Program-made: the position numbers and the translations under genes
Assembly: GCA_019059635.1 (NCBI GenBank)
Contig: JAGVRJ010000003.1
Location: 1,860,001-1,924,000, forward strand
DNA from: Proales similis
Lineage: Eukaryota > Rotifera > Eurotatoria > Ploima > Proalidae
Direction: 5' to 3'
DNA: 64,000 bases
Shown here: piece by piece, positions 1 through 12,161 of the stretch
Layout of the letters: each line of letters starts with the position of its first letter
Position numbering within the stretch: position 1 is the stretch's first letter
Notes under the pieces: generated by a model
Seen by the model: the letters and a program-made list of their open reading frames with translations, nothing else
The model's database searches: none
What the model was told of the DNA's origin: nothing

Positions 1-92
1 TGCCAAGTTAAGAGTTCGAGGATGAAACAGAGCAAATTAATTGCGCCCGAGACTACTAAACAAGAAATATATTCTAGTAGAAAAGCACCAAC

Positions 93-1206
93 TTGACGAT
101 GAACATAAACCACAGAGCCGAGGAGTCGCCAAGTGCCTGCTTGTCGATCCACATGCAACATTCGCAGTATTTGCAAGAAACGAATTCCTCTTATGGCTGA
201 AGTTGCAAACACTTGACCGTTACTTCCGATAGCTATTACCACTGCGGAAGCGATTATAACGACAATATCTGTACCAGCAGTGCATGATGAAGGTGAAAAG
301 TCTGTTTGTTATAAACTCGAGTTACCTATCACGCAAATAGGCTTGCGCGCGAATTTGAGTCGCCCTCGAAAGCCCATGTATTTGCTGCGACATCCAGCTG
401 ACCATAGACGCACGAAATACTCAAGGCCGAAAAATATAACAAGGATGATTTCAGTGTAAAATAGGATTTTGTTCGCTGCGTCTGAATAGGTATCGATTGT
501 GGAAAGAACACTAAATATCAAACAGACTAGAACTGCAATAAATCTAATTTTTGATAGAACTTTGTCATTTTCATGTGTTCACTACGAGAAAAGGCCACAC
601 TTACACGGTGAAATGGTAAATAAAACATTTCCAACCGGTAGGACGCTCAAGGAAATTATAAACTTTGGCTTGCCAATTAAGCTTGGCAGTTGACGAGTTA
701 TGGGCCGCATAAATTCTGCTCCTGGCTTGGTTAAATAAAATAGGCAAAGATTTCCAGCTTTCATTTATCTCCTGTCCATTTTGAGACAAACATGCTCGGA
801 AGTATCTTGAGCTAGACGAATTAGCACCCCGTCTAGATGAGCTTTCATCTTGATCTTCTGGCTCTTCATAATCTTCTTCGTGATCCTCATCAGCATCTCC
901 ACTATTTAATTCAAGTTTACGCTTGCAGCCTTCTGGAATGTTTGCCCTCACACTGTTCCCTTTGTTCTGGTAGTCCTCGCTTTTGGTCTCTTCCTTGGCC
1001 TTTGCGAGCATGAGTTGGCGGCGTTTTTTCAATGATTTTAAGTTCAAGCCCGTCTTGCTTGCTCGCGGGTCAATGGCTTCGTTTCCTTCACTCATGTTCT
1101 CGTTTTTCAAATAGACAAACTCAGCACTATAAGAACTGTGACGAATATCCGGCCGTCTGTTGAGTGAATCAAGACTGAACGTCTCAAGCTTGTCGCTTTG
1201 ATTCAT
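93..1206 (-). CDS. KCNQ: KCNQ-type voltage-gated potassium channel, N-terminal part (3' end outside window)
   Basis: Three joined exons are visible on the minus strand: 1206-605, 532-326 and 268-93. The first encodes a long acidic, Ser-rich cytoplasmic N-terminus that ends in the KCNQ motif [14 protein letters not shown] at the start of S1. The second gives S1/S2 with [15 protein letters not shown], and the third gives S3-S4 with [17 protein letters not shown], the voltage sensor. Splice sites are GTAAGT/TTGCAG, GTAACT/GTACAG and a weaker GTTGGT donor at 92. The pore, S5-S6 and the C-terminal assembly domain lie beyond position 1. KCNQ channels are plasma-membrane K+ channels that set excitability (M-current type); this is known for the family. 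The start ATG at 1206 is the first in frame. The exon continuing past about position 60 was not resolved. Confidence 0.93.
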
Positions 1207-2909
1207 TTCGAAATATTTAACAGCTTCTACAATCGAGGTGAATTGTCTGCCTAAGACATATCGTAATAAAACTGAATTGTTCTAAATCAAGCGATTACAA
1301 GAATGGTAATCTAATTGAAATAACGATCACTTGAATTGATGAATTAACTTGAACGGTTAAAGCTTTAGTTCGCTAATTAAGCAAGCTTCTAAGTTAAGGT
1401 GAATCAAAGCTGAGCCTGCATGAGATAGACGAGGCCGTCGATTTTGTTCTGAACGCAGTTTCCATTACTGGCGATGAACACGCTTGTCGGCTCACGTAGA
1501 TCAAGTGATAAGAGGCAAATGCACGAATCGTTTTCTCATTAAGCGCTCTTATCAAAAGCGAGCTCAGTTAATAATCAATTGAAACTCGAACAATCGGCGA
1601 GTATTGTTGTTGCTCTTTAAAAATCAGCGGTTCGTAGCAGCGTTAGCGAGTCAGTAAGGCAGCCGATCTCTCGATAACAACCAACAGACGTGCGAAGCCT
1701 ACAGCTTGCAATTCACGCTCGATAATAAATCATTGGCACTCGCCAGCTTCTATTCAATCTGACGTACTCATTAGAGTTGAAAATTGAAGCCTTAAAAGAG
1801 TCTGCTTTCTAATGAAACACATATTTAACCCTTCCAACCTTCCACCAAGCCTTAAATCAATTCTTTGAAATTGTCCGACTCTTGTGCCTTAATAATCTCA
1901 AGCACTAAATCACAAGAATCTTGGGCCTGTCTGCCTGCCTGTCTATCAGACTAAAAATTTGCTTTTTATCAAGGTTCAAATAGTTGAGCATCTTATTTAA
2001 AATATTGGAAAATCAGAATTATGATGACTGGCGATAGAAAAATAATTTATAGAATTCGATACTTATGACAAATAAAATGATGCAAAAAACGTGTGGAAAT
2101 GAGTGGTGGCTTGAAATTTGAACTATGCGGATATTTAATTTCCTCGTATTTTGTCTTTTGATTTTCTTCACTTAAAAATAGAGAAATTTACAAAATAAGC
2201 GATATCATCAATAGTAATTCGATATTCTCAGAGGTTAACGCCACAGTTTTGAACCGACGTAGCGGGTTTCTTTTGAAAAATCAAAGTGCCTAGAGAGAAC
2301 AATTGATGACATGGCACTAATAATAAACCTGTGCGGAAATGCCAATCTCCCTATGAAGCATTCTGGCCTGGACATCCACTCGGCATATGGTAAGACTGAA
2401 TGTAATTGCTCTTTGTAAATAAGTAATTCATTAATGAGCGGCCCGATGATTGAAGATAAACAATTCGTTAGATAAGAGTGGGCCCACAAGTTTCGGCTCC
2501 TACTGCTCTAGGCAGCCGTTCCCCCCCAGACTATAAAGCTTTCCATTTGTATTCCCTCTCCGATTGTCTATCAGGCCAGCCAAAGTTCATTGTTGCTTCT
2601 GGCATTTATCGGTCTTGTGCTCCCTGGGACGGTTTTATCTGACCGCGCGCTCATTTATTCTGAACTCATTAAGAAAGAAAACTAAGATTCACCTTTTTAA
2701 TTATTTCAAAACATGCACATGGTAAAAGCACAGAAAAACGATTATGTGGCTTAAAACAGAAAGTATGGGGGCTACCAATCTCCCTCCAGCCCTAACGAAT
2801 ATTCCCTTGGTGATTATAATATCAAGACAGCTTTTAGCTGTTAAGTCCGAGGGCTCTTTTCTGAAAATTCGAGTTGGAAAGAGTTAGATGCGTTTCGGAT
2901 ATTCTAAAT
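1207..2909. other. Intergenic: KCNQ upstream / espin downstream
   Basis: About 1.7 kb between the KCNQ start codon and the stop of the next minus-strand gene. I see no convincing coding exon. An 84-codon open frame near 2235-2489 has no family resemblance and no plausible splice partners. The stretch probably holds the KCNQ promoter and 5' UTR and the espin 3' UTR. A run of seven C at 2521-2527 is the only notable low-complexity tract. Confidence 0.5.
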
Positions 2910-5900
2910 TCAACAAAATAGTCTGCTTGCCTTAAAGACTCGATCAAGTTCACTTTCTTCCTTTATCGGTGGCGTTATTTGTCTAAATCTGGATTTGGCG
3001 GTTTGTTCATCAAGCTTTAGCTTTGATGACAAGATAACATGATTAGAATCACTCGCTCTTCCCTGGCGTACAGGTTTAACTAACACAACTGCCTGATTTG
3101 TTGAATTTTGTTGTAGTAATTTTTCAAATGCAGCCAACTTTTCACTGATTGGCGGAACCAGTGGAACTTTTTCTACTGAAGCCTCATGGCTAGATTGTTG
3201 CTTTTCGCTAGAGGTCATATTTTGGTTTATTTCATTGGCTTCAATAGAAGTTTTCTGATTGACATTTGGCAAATCGGAGTCGGCTTGATCTAAATTGAGT
3301 GCTTCTCGACTTATCGAAATCATCATTTCGCTGTTTATGTTCGAGGAAAGTGTCCGGTTAACTCCTGACGCCTTACTTTTAATTTCGTTTCCTTCGTCTA
3401 TTTGGCTGTAATCGCAGCTGCTTTTTCGCTCCAAATAATCCAATACATAGTCCTTTTTAGTATTGTAAAGACGATGGTTTTGAATTTCCTTTAACAAGAA
3501 AACATTTGGTCGAATTGGCTTTGACGTATTCATAGTTGGGTCTTCCGGTAGTTTTTCTTTGAACCTTTGCAAGCTAACGCTTCGCCCTTCAATACTGCAA
3601 CCTTGTCGGCGGACTCTCAAACGACTACGAGCTAGTATCAGAGTTTCAGAATTTAGTTGAACTACGCTTGAGGCTAGATTTTGTGATGAACTTGCAAGGG
3701 CACTTCTTTCTAACTCTTCCGACATGTTCGGTGGAATCGGGGCTGCCGCGTTTCCCATTATTGGTGATTTACTTTTTTTATGAAATAAATCTACCGGAGG
3801 CAGAGGCGGCGGCGGCGGTGGCAGGGAGAGAGTCATTGATGACGAAGAGTTGGTGGAATGATTCATTAGCGTTTCCATTATATTCAAATAGCTCTGGGTT
3901 GGAGGTTGTGGAAGCGTAGCATCTTGCTCGTTCTTATCTGACCACCCGTTCTCTTGTTCTATTTTAACGCGTTGAATTGTTTTTATCTGTTTAATATCTA
4001 TCCGACTCGCTGGACTGATCGCCCCGTACATGTTATTACAGTAGTCGTCTTCTGAACTACTACTCGTATCTAATTTGGCTTGATAAAGATCCTGAGGCTC
4101 GGCGCTAATTTCTTTAATAACGCACGCTTTACGACCGTAGATTATTCCCTCCTTGTGTCTTTTAGCGGAGCCTTCAAAAAGAAAATCCCGATTTGCGCTG
4201 CAAGAGTCACTGGAACCTGCTTTAATTGAACTTTGTAGTGAGGTGCTTGATCTGTTGCTAGAAGTCGAAGAAATGCTTTGCACTAGGACTTCAGCAAGCG
4301 AAACCGGTCTAATTTTTGGATGCATTTCTCGAGTCAATCTAGGAGAGCCGTCACTGCCCTGCGGTTGTAAATTACTTGAGTTTGTTTTTAATTCTTTACC
4401 CCCCTCTCTTTCAGCTTCAGTTGGATTCAAACCTTTCCCATCATTTATATAATAGAACTCTTTGGCAGGTAAATTGCTAGTCGAACGGCATCTAGACTGA
4501 TTGCTTTTGAACATAAAGTTGATTTGGTTCAGAGACGACTTTCTTTCCAGTTTAGCTGACATTTCGCAATCGGTTGCAGTTTTAAGATTATCCAAAAGAT
4601 CTGAATTTTCTAATTGAATTTGCGACTCACGCCGATCACTTGGTAGGCTTATGAACGAAACGCGATGAGCCGCATCCTTAATTTTATTTATTGCAGAAGG
4701 TCTATATCTCGACAGGCTTTTAACCGGCGTGCTAGATACTGAATAAGATCTTGGAGCAGCAAATTCACTCATTTTTGATTCACAGTGCTTCTCGTAACGG
4801 CTTATACGACTCGATATGGAGCGTACATCTTCATCGCGTTCCTTGGTGCCCATAATATTTTTGCTCGACTTCCTTGACTTGGCTTCACCGTAAACAGCTT
4901 CGCTGTGAATCAAACAAAACGCCTTGCTCGATTTAAGATCTCGACAAAAAAGTTTCAAAATTAATTTACTCAATTGATGAGTCGTTAAGTTCGTCGTCTG
5001 GCTGACCGCTTGGAGCATCGACTCCTAAACTTGACGATTGTGGAAGGCTTACAGGAGCAGGACCTTTGAATTGCTTTATAGATTGATTTTTATATAAGAA
5101 TGTTTTGGCATTAATTACGAAAACGTTGTGTGTACAAGTAGGGTGGTTCGCTGTTAATATCCTTTGATCGACGTAATCGAAGCATAGAGCCAATGCGTCT
5201 CAAATTAACCTAAAAGAGGACAACAATGAATGGGTGACTTAAATAAATATTGATGAGTCAGTTTAAATCAAACAAACCCGTTTATTCGGACCGGTCAGAT
5301 TGAGAAGGCTCAACTGAGAGACTGAATTATCTTTAAATAAATTGCGTTTAGATTCAAACATTTCGGTTTAGGACGCAATTAAGGAAAATATGGGAAGCGA
5401 GCTAGAGAGTTGGCTAGGGCGCTTATCTCGGATCCAATTTGGCTCTGTTTACGTAATTAGGATACGAAGAGTTTGAGAGCGCAGCTACGGTCAAAAAGGA
5501 GCGATACACTAGACAAAATTTAATTTCAAAGCTCACACAACCTCTAAGCCTTTGTTTTGAGATTCTAACTCAAATACGCACTGTTTCGTCTAGAAAGATG
5601 GACTTGCTTTTCAACGCTAAGCCCTACCGCCCTCGCCTCTTTTGGGCCAAAGTAATAAAGAGCTACTGAATAAACGGATTCAAAATGAAAAAGAATGAGC
5701 TGCTCTAAATTAAACACAGGCTATCCAATCAACTTTTTGTGGTGACACTTTCGACCCAGCTTAGCTCTGCACGCTTGGCTAATTTGCTCATCACTCACCG
5801 TTTCTATTGAGGCCTTCTATGTCATTTTTGAAGCCTTCTGATGCCTCACTTGCTTCGCTTGAACACGCCGATTGATTTTTTTTGCTGCAGCAGAACATTG

Positions 5901-8790
5901 ACTTGCTAACCAGTACCTAAAGTGATAGAGGCCGATGTTGATGTCTTTACGCTCAAATCGTTCTGCGATATAATTATGATTAACTTGGCCTAATAGATCC
6001 GCCTTTTACCGATCCTACTTCAGCTATCCACGCGATTCATGGTTTGCCAAATGCCTCATCCAAAAATACAGTCAAAAATAGAAAAATGAAAATGTCACAA
6101 TTGTAAACAAGATTATTCGGTTCGGATTTGACTTGCACGGAGGACTTGGATCGAGTGAGCGTGTGTGTGTGTGTATATACTAGCGATTGGAGAGCCCAGA
6201 AAAGAGCTGAAAACAAACAGCTTTGTGACTAAGCGCTTTCTAATTATCGAATAATATCTAGCTGTTATTTCAAAAAGTTTCAACTCAGCTGTGCGTCCAA
6301 GTCTTTTAATATTAAATTTAGCCAAAGTTCAATAAATAACGATCAAAATTTAAGCGATTGTGTGTCAAACATGATTTGATGAGATAAAATTCGTTTCAAC
6401 AAAGAAACTAAGATTTAAGCATAAAATCTACTAACCATTTTGGGAAGCGTTTGTTAAGGCCTTGTTAAAGTTGAATGCGAAATTTCTACACTCGGGTACA
6501 CTACTGGCCAAAGCAAGCTCGTATGGGGTGATAAATTCCTTGATTGAACACTTATTCATTTGATAGATCAAATGTTAACCTTGAAGCTTATTACCATATC
6601 CTGATCGAACATGCTTAAACCCGAGTCGATAAGAAGCTTGAGGCATTTGTAGTGACCTACAGGATTTCTATTCATCCATTTTTTTCGTTATTTATGGAGT
6701 TGACTCACCGTTTTCCGCAGCGTCATGGGCAGGCGTAGAGCCTGATATGTCCCTCGCGCCTTTCATATACTTGGCATATTTTGTTCCGAGCAAATACTCA
6801 AGAATCTCATAATGACCGCGTGCAGAAGCCAAGTGGAAAACACTTGCGCCGTCACGAGTTCTGCTTTTTAAAAAAGACGAACCCATCTTCATAAGAAGAT
6901 ACTGCACTGTTTCAATACTGCCTGATTGAACGGCCAAATGAAGAAGAGTGTACTTTTCCTTCTTGGTTACTTTGTTGAGCTTTCCGTTTGCATGTTCAAT
7001 CAAAAAACGTAATGCCTCATATTGACCAGCTATGGCAGCATGCATTGCTGCTGTTAGCCCATTCGCATCCCGCTTATTTATGTGCTTGCGAGACTCACGA
7101 CATACCATGCGCAACATAGGCATGTTACTTTTAAGCACGCACATGTGTAGTGGATAAACTCCGAAGCGGTTTTTAGAGTTCAAAAGTACGGGATAGTTGA
7201 TGAGCAAGTGTCGAACAGCATCCGTTTGGTTGTAGATAATAGCTTTATGCAAAAGATTGTTCCCATCTTCGTCTATGATGTGTTGAACTGGAACATTTTC
7301 CTCTCTCTTGAGCTTGACCAAATACTCAAGCATGTCGAGATTGCCATTCTCCCAGGCCGACTGCATTCGTGCCGGTGACAGCGGGCTCTCTTTTGCTTTG
7401 AAACCTCTAAATGAGAATTTAATTAGATAATTTGAAAAAATGAGCCGAATCATGTTTTTGTGTATCAATATCCTCTTTTAGTTGCTCTTTTCTCACTTAA
7501 TTCCCTTCCTTTCTACCTTTCTATATTCATATTGCTTACCCTAGTCTCATGTCGTATTAAACGTTCAAAGCGAGCCATTCGAAATTAGAAGAGCTTAGAA
7601 TACAGAGAAGGCAAACAACAAACGCACACACGCCCTTTCTGGCGATATTTTTGTATTTATGACTTTTGAGAGAAAAATCCAGGACGAAATGATGGTGGAT
7701 AGCCAGAACTACTTTTCTTCGTAGCTGGCTGTATTGTGTGTGTGTGTGTGTATACGAAGAATAAGAATCAAAACTCGATCTATTGAAGTGAGTGCTTCTT
7801 GGACTAACAAGGCTCGCCAATGGGCGTTTAATTACCAAGTCGCGTTGAACTGGTGTCGATGGCATTTATAAAACGAGGAGGGTTCGCAAGCATACGACCG
7901 GTCAACTACTGGCTTAAGCTTCTTCTTACACTCGACGTATGGCTCGCCTTTCGCCTCGACAAGTCAATTACCACTCTCCAAGTCATATTTATTCGCATAT
8001 TCGCTCGAAATTTCGTCACTTGAGCGAGAATACGGACAAGAGGCTTACGTTAAGTAATTTAAACGCCCTTGCCTCTTTCGCATCTCGCATTGAGATCATT
8101 CCGTGCCCAAAAGGTAGCTTTTAACACAAAAACGCAAACTCACTGGAGTACTTACTTTAGAATTACGTTCAGACGATTCGGTTCGCCTAAGTTGCCCGAA
8201 TAACTTGAGAATCTAAGCTTTGACAATTGATTTATCAGCCATTTGGTGCTCAGCTCTCGCTTGATTAACTCTCTAACTTCGACGTAAAATAATTTTGAAG
8301 AATCGAGACTGTTGAACCCGCTGTCCGAATGAATTGAAGAGTTGCTTTCCGATTCCCGGGAGATGCGTTTGTCATTATTAGTGTGAGTGTTGTTAAAAAT
8401 AGACGGACTCGGTGAATACTTGTAATCGTCACTCAAACCTGACTCATAATTCCCAAGCTCGAATCCCTTTTCAAATTTTGATGTCAAATTTGATCGATCG
8501 CGTACAAAATAAAAATTAGATGAATAAGTCGAGCCAATCGTTTCTTCATCCTTGGCCTCGTTGTCTGAGTGCGTCAGAGGTTTCCAAGTTGAAATTTTAA
8601 CCGGCATGGCAGGCATTTTATTGATACCCTTCTTTCGCCTCTTTCCTCTATCTTGTTGAGCGTTGGTTATTTGAGTCGGTGTATTGAATTGAGATAAGTC
8701 TCTTGAAGAAAGAGTTTTCGTCAAGTTGAGTTTAAAGCTTGTTAAGTAGCTCGATGAAGCTGAATATCTATTGGACTTGGACAGCATCAT
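2910..8790 (-). CDS. Espin/forked-like actin-bundling protein, ankyrin repeats plus proline-rich C-terminus
   Basis: Predicted exons, transcription order: 8790-8156, 7406-6709, 6656-6595, 6538-6436, about 5193-4970, 4902-2910. Exon 1 encodes a Ser/Asn-rich leader with no domain I recognise. The next three encode at least seven ankyrin repeats (LLHLAVQSGSIETVQYLL, GLTAAMHAAIAGQYEALRFL, GSTPAHDAAENGHYKCLKLL), the pattern of espin and Drosophila forked. The large last exon is low-complexity, has one proline run (PPPPPPLPP) and ends RVFKASRLFC. Frames join in phase across exons 1-4 (phases 2, 1, 0). The boundary between exon 4 and the exon near 5190 is uncertain: two acceptors, two frames. Espins cross-link parallel actin bundles in microvilli, stereocilia and bristles (family knowledge). 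I could not see a clear WH2 motif, so the C-terminal half is assigned by position and composition only. Confidence 0.78.
6161..6174. repeat. (GT)7 microsatellite
   Basis: Pure GT dinucleotide run followed by TATATAC, inside the predicted espin/forked intron between 5193 and 6436. It is the only simple repeat in that long intron. Confidence 0.85.
7735..7751. repeat. (TG)8 microsatellite
   Basis: TG run, like that at 6161, inside the first espin/forked intron (7407-8155), again followed by TATAC. Confidence 0.85.
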
Positions 8791-9258
8791 CTTCTAACTG
8801 CCAAGCTGGTATGATCAATCTAAAGCGAATTTCTTAAGGCTCTGAGTCAATTTTGTTAAAGCGCTGATGAGATAAAATTTGGTTTGGTATCCTCACAAAA
8901 TAAAGTTTGAGTCTATTTCGACTTGATTTTGATCAAATTGGAGTTTTAGAGACACAGAACATTTTAAAGAAATAACAAAGTAAATAAGAGACTTTAATTT
9001 TCAAGTTTGAACAGCTATCTGTTCGTTTCTAGCAAACAAAAATGTTGAAGCCGCAAGAATTGTAGAGGCAAAGCTTAGTCAATTAACCTTTTCAGGCCGC
9101 CGATTCATTTGAAGCAGATGCTTGCAAAGAATAAATAAAAAGGTATTTGATGAGTATAGGACGGCAAGGCGGCACATGCGATAGACGCTTGGCTGCTCGT
9201 TTGTTCGAATTGCTTTTAAATTTTGCACATGCGAGATAAGGAATAGAAAACAGTGCTC
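8791..9258. other. Intergenic: probable espin/forked upstream region
   Basis: AT-rich sequence directly upstream of the ATG at 8790. No exon or RNA gene recognised; it probably carries the promoter and 5' UTR. Confidence 0.4.
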
Positions 9259-9507
9259 TTATTTTGTTATCTGGCCGTCGGTGATATTAACCTGGAAATG
9301 AACGTCATTGACCGTCAAAAAGCAAATCAGACCGACTACAACAGCAAGAGAAGCTAGGTCACTTGCTCCAGTTTTCAAATGATCATAAATTAATTCAGAC
9401 GGGTCAGGCGCATCATCCGAGCGGTCGCTAGACAGGTTACTCAATTTAAACGTGTTATTTTTTGAGGATGCGGTATTTTCGAAGCGCTTGACGGTATAAG
9501 TGGCGAA
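9259..9507 (-). CDS. Open frame with one predicted membrane helix, possible exon, unidentified
   Basis: The frame is open from 9507 to a stop at 9259 but has no in-frame ATG, so if real it is an internal or terminal exon. Its C-terminal half holds a hydrophobic segment, LASLAVVVGLICFLTV, followed by a short tail with a possible N-glycosylation site (NIT). A candidate 3' splice acceptor precedes KRFENTASS. No neighbouring exon was found. I do not recognise the family, and a chance frame is quite possible. Confidence 0.25.
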   Translation of the reverse strand, partial: FATYTVKRFENTASSKNNTFKLSNLSSDRSDDAPDPSELIYDHLKTGASDLASLAVVVGLICFLTVNDVHFQVNITDGQITK

Positions 9508-10225
9508 TTAAAATGCTATTTAGAAAATAAAAAGCGAATTAAAGTTTGGCAGCATTTGCTAAAATTATATTTCGTTACTCTATGCAAACGCGGTCTAACC
9601 CCTCTTCTCGATATGAATTAACAACAAAGCAGTTTGAAATCTTTATCTTGGAGCCCAATTGTTTTTTTTTGATAAGCATCAAGTTGCTGCAATCGGAACC
9701 AAAATGCTCAAATTTGACCAATCATTTTAGCTAAAGATTTTCAAAAATGTAAAGCGCCAGGGCATTCTATTTGAAGTGGTCAAGGAATGGAAATTGTGAT
9801 TATCACAATAGATTCATAAATCATAATTCATCTTGAAATTGCTTTTTTTCCACCAAGTTAATGAAAACAATAAAGCAAGTTGAGTTACTGCAGTACCTAA
9901 GTACATGAGATACATGTACATGTATATGAGAGCTGCCAAGTATATGAATAAAAACAAGATCATCAAAGAATAAAAATAGCTTCCATGAATAATAATATTC
10001 GGCGCACTTCAGATAAATTTAAAATTTAAGAAACACGTAAGTTGAATTGATGGAGGGAATTGCATATTCGTATATCGATTCGCAAATGAGCAATCAAAAT
10101 CAAACCGTCCTTTTTATTTATGAAACGTAATTAGAATAAGAATTAATCGGTGCGAAAAATTGTATTCAAAGTGTATTCAAATAGTCCAATTTTGTCGGGG
10201 CACTTGGGCTCATTCTAAAAAAGTT
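9508..10225. other. Intergenic, AT-rich
   Basis: No gene recognised. It contains a 16-nt perfect palindrome, ATACATGTACATGTAT, at 9910-9925, inside a run of related tacatg units. Confidence 0.4.
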
Positions 10226-10305
10226 TGGCAGCGGTGGGATTCGAACCCACGCCCTTTCAGACTGGTGCCTTAAACCAGCGCCTTAGACCACTCGGCCACG
10301 CTACC
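10226..10305 (-). tRNA. tRNA-Leu (anticodon AAG), copy 1
   Basis: An 80-nt class II tRNA on the minus strand. The 5' acceptor strand GGTAGCG pairs with 3' CGCTGCC, the A box is TGGCCGAGTGG, and the anticodon stem CTGGT/ACCAG encloses loop TTAAGGC, giving AAG. A short variable arm and the B box GGTTCGAATCC follow. No intron; CCA is not encoded. A TTTTTT run, a Pol III terminator, lies just downstream on the minus strand. The sequence matches the other three copies base for base. Confidence 0.97.
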
Positions 10306-10482
10306 GCTGAACTAAATTCTTTTCAGAAAAACTCATTCATTTTAAACAAAATTGTAAGGTTTTTTCAATACCATTTTATTCATGCTTAAGTGATAACTTA
10401 TAATTGAATCATGAAAGAACGTTGCGAATGAATCAATATAGCATAAAAGAAAAACGTTCCTATGATCTTTTGATATTAAGTG

Positions 10483-10854
10483 ATGCGCATTTATATTTTA
10501 GTTTTGGTTTATTTTATTTTGTTAAGCCAGCTGGACTGTTTGAAGCAGGATGACAAGTCCGAAGTTAGTTCTTGGATGATTATTTACAAACTCTCAGACA
10601 TTTAATTTAAGTGTTTGCTAACCATATTGAAGGAATCAAGTTTTCGATTCGAACACCATATTGTTAAACGTCAATACTATAAACCAGATCTGGCAGGAAA
10701 GTTTTGGCCGTTAAGTTATGAATCAAGGAGCTCTCCATACAGATCCCGAAGCAGTGCGTACTTTTTCAAATTATCCTTTTTTGGTCTAAATTATGCTTTA
10801 TGTAGACAATCGGTTCAATCAATATATTCAAAATCGGGGATTACCAAAGCGTGA
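10483..10854 (+). CDS. Candidate secreted peptide precursor A, paralogue of 12162-12596
   Basis: Two exons are predicted: 10483-10563 and 10633-10854, joined in phase 0 (donor GTTAGT, acceptor TTGAAG), giving about 100 residues. Exon 1 is a typical signal peptide (MRIYILVLVYFILLSQLDC). Exon 2 has a dibasic site followed by QYYKP: IVKR|QYYKPDLAGKFWPLS, an arrangement like a neuropeptide or hormone precursor in which an N-terminal Gln could cyclise. Ser/Arg-rich sequence and a 19-residue C-terminal tail follow. Gene B at 12162 has the same architecture, the same intron position and phase, and KRQYFKP. The peptide family is not recognised. It sits between tRNA-Leu copies 1 and 2, on the opposite strand. 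Confidence 0.5.
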
Positions 10855-11006
10855 CTGGCACAGCAATTTTTGATTGTTTAATCTCATTTTAATATGAAGA
10901 TAACTTTTACCATTAATACATTAATACATGATTATTTAAAATTGAAATTTTTTATAAACGACAAGAGCTTGACAAGTCACAAGACTAGAAAATTAAAAAC
11001 TAAATT

Positions 11007-11086
11007 TGGCAGCGGTGGGATTCGAACCCACGCCCTTTCAGACTGGTGCCTTAAACCAGCGCCTTAGACCACTCGGCCACGCTACC
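11007..11086 (-). tRNA. tRNA-Leu (anticodon AAG), copy 2
   Basis: Identical 80-nt tRNA-Leu(AAG). TTTTT lies downstream on the minus strand as the Pol III terminator. It is 701 nt from copy 1. Confidence 0.97.
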
Positions 11087-11296
11087 TATAACGTCGCCTG
11101 ATTCTTATTTAATGATTTACATATGAGATTGAATATGCAATTATTAATTCAAGCCTAAACATGAATCTTCAAAGTTGAGAAACCAAATGAACCAATGCGA
11201 TTTACTTAAAACATTCTTAAATATTGCTAGTAACTCATAATAATCGAATTGAAGAATCTCTATCAAGGGATCAATTTCATTTAAAAAAATCAAATT

Positions 11297-11376
11297 TGGC
11301 AGCGGTGGGATTCGAACCCACGCCCTTTCAGACTGGTGCCTTAAACCAGCGCCTTAGACCACTCGGCCACGCTACC
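11297..11376 (-). tRNA. tRNA-Leu (anticodon AAG), copy 3
   Basis: Identical 80-nt tRNA-Leu(AAG), 210 nt from copy 2, with a TTTTTTT terminator on the minus strand. Confidence 0.97.
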
Positions 11377-11727
11377 CTTGGCAAATTTGGTTTAACCAAC
11401 CAACAAATTCAAGGAATTGCTTATATGAACTGATACAGTTACCATAACGAATTAAAGGCCTTCTTATTTTTGACAGCGTTAAATTTCCCAAGTGACAAGA
11501 ACCCTTTTCCTAAGTCAAGATCTATAATTGACGAAAATAATCAACAATTAGTTCAAACCTTAAAAACCTTTAAAATTTTGTTTAAAAATACTTGTTTGTA
11601 ACTCGACATAGATTATTAAGACAGTTTTGCTGATTATTTTAGTTAATTATAATCATAAAAAGGTTTTAAATGATGCGTTATTGTTTGGTTAAAATGAGTT
11701 TTGAAGTAAAGAAATAAAAACCAAATT

Positions 11728-11807
11728 TGGCAGCGGTGGGATTCGAACCCACGCCCTTTCAGACTGGTGCCTTAAACCAGCGCCTTAGACCACTCGGCCA
11801 CGCTACC
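11728..11807 (-). tRNA. tRNA-Leu (anticodon AAG), copy 4
   Basis: Identical 80-nt tRNA-Leu(AAG), 351 nt from copy 3, with a TTTTT terminator on the minus strand. The first few nucleotides 3' of copies 2-4 (CAAATTT-like on the plus strand) are also shared; the rest of the flanks differs. Confidence 0.97.
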
Positions 11808-12161
11808 TGATGTCTTAACATAAATCTTTCTTGTTCTTTTTAACTTGATAGCCAACAAATTTAATCCTTTATAGCTTTTATTATGTCTTTTAATAAGCAC
11901 ATTTTAAAAATTAAGAATTCTACCTATAGATGATACGACCTATAGATGTATAAATAATAGTTTTGCCAAATCCAATCCTTGGGAATATGATTGGTGGTTT
12001 ATTTGATCAAAGCATCGAAGGAAATTTAAGTTAATAGAGCGGACATAGTTTTAATAGTTTGCCGCGATTAGTATTATATTTGGTGAGATCGCGAAAATAA
12101 ATTTTTAGACATGATAAGAAATACTGCTCAGCTATATTTTAAGTTAAGGCCGGTAGAAAAG
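11808..12161. other. Spacer between tRNA-Leu copy 4 and peptide gene B
   Basis: AT-rich, with a short direct repeat of cctatagatg at about 11921 and 11939. Nothing else recognised. Confidence 0.4.

Noticed and set aside
2235..2489. 84-codon minus-strand frame between KCNQ and espin
   Set aside because: No domain, no splice partner, and composition like the surrounding AT-rich spacer.
11224..11433. Plus-strand frame across tRNA copy 3
   Set aside because: It is simply the antisense of the tRNA-Leu gene and its flanks.
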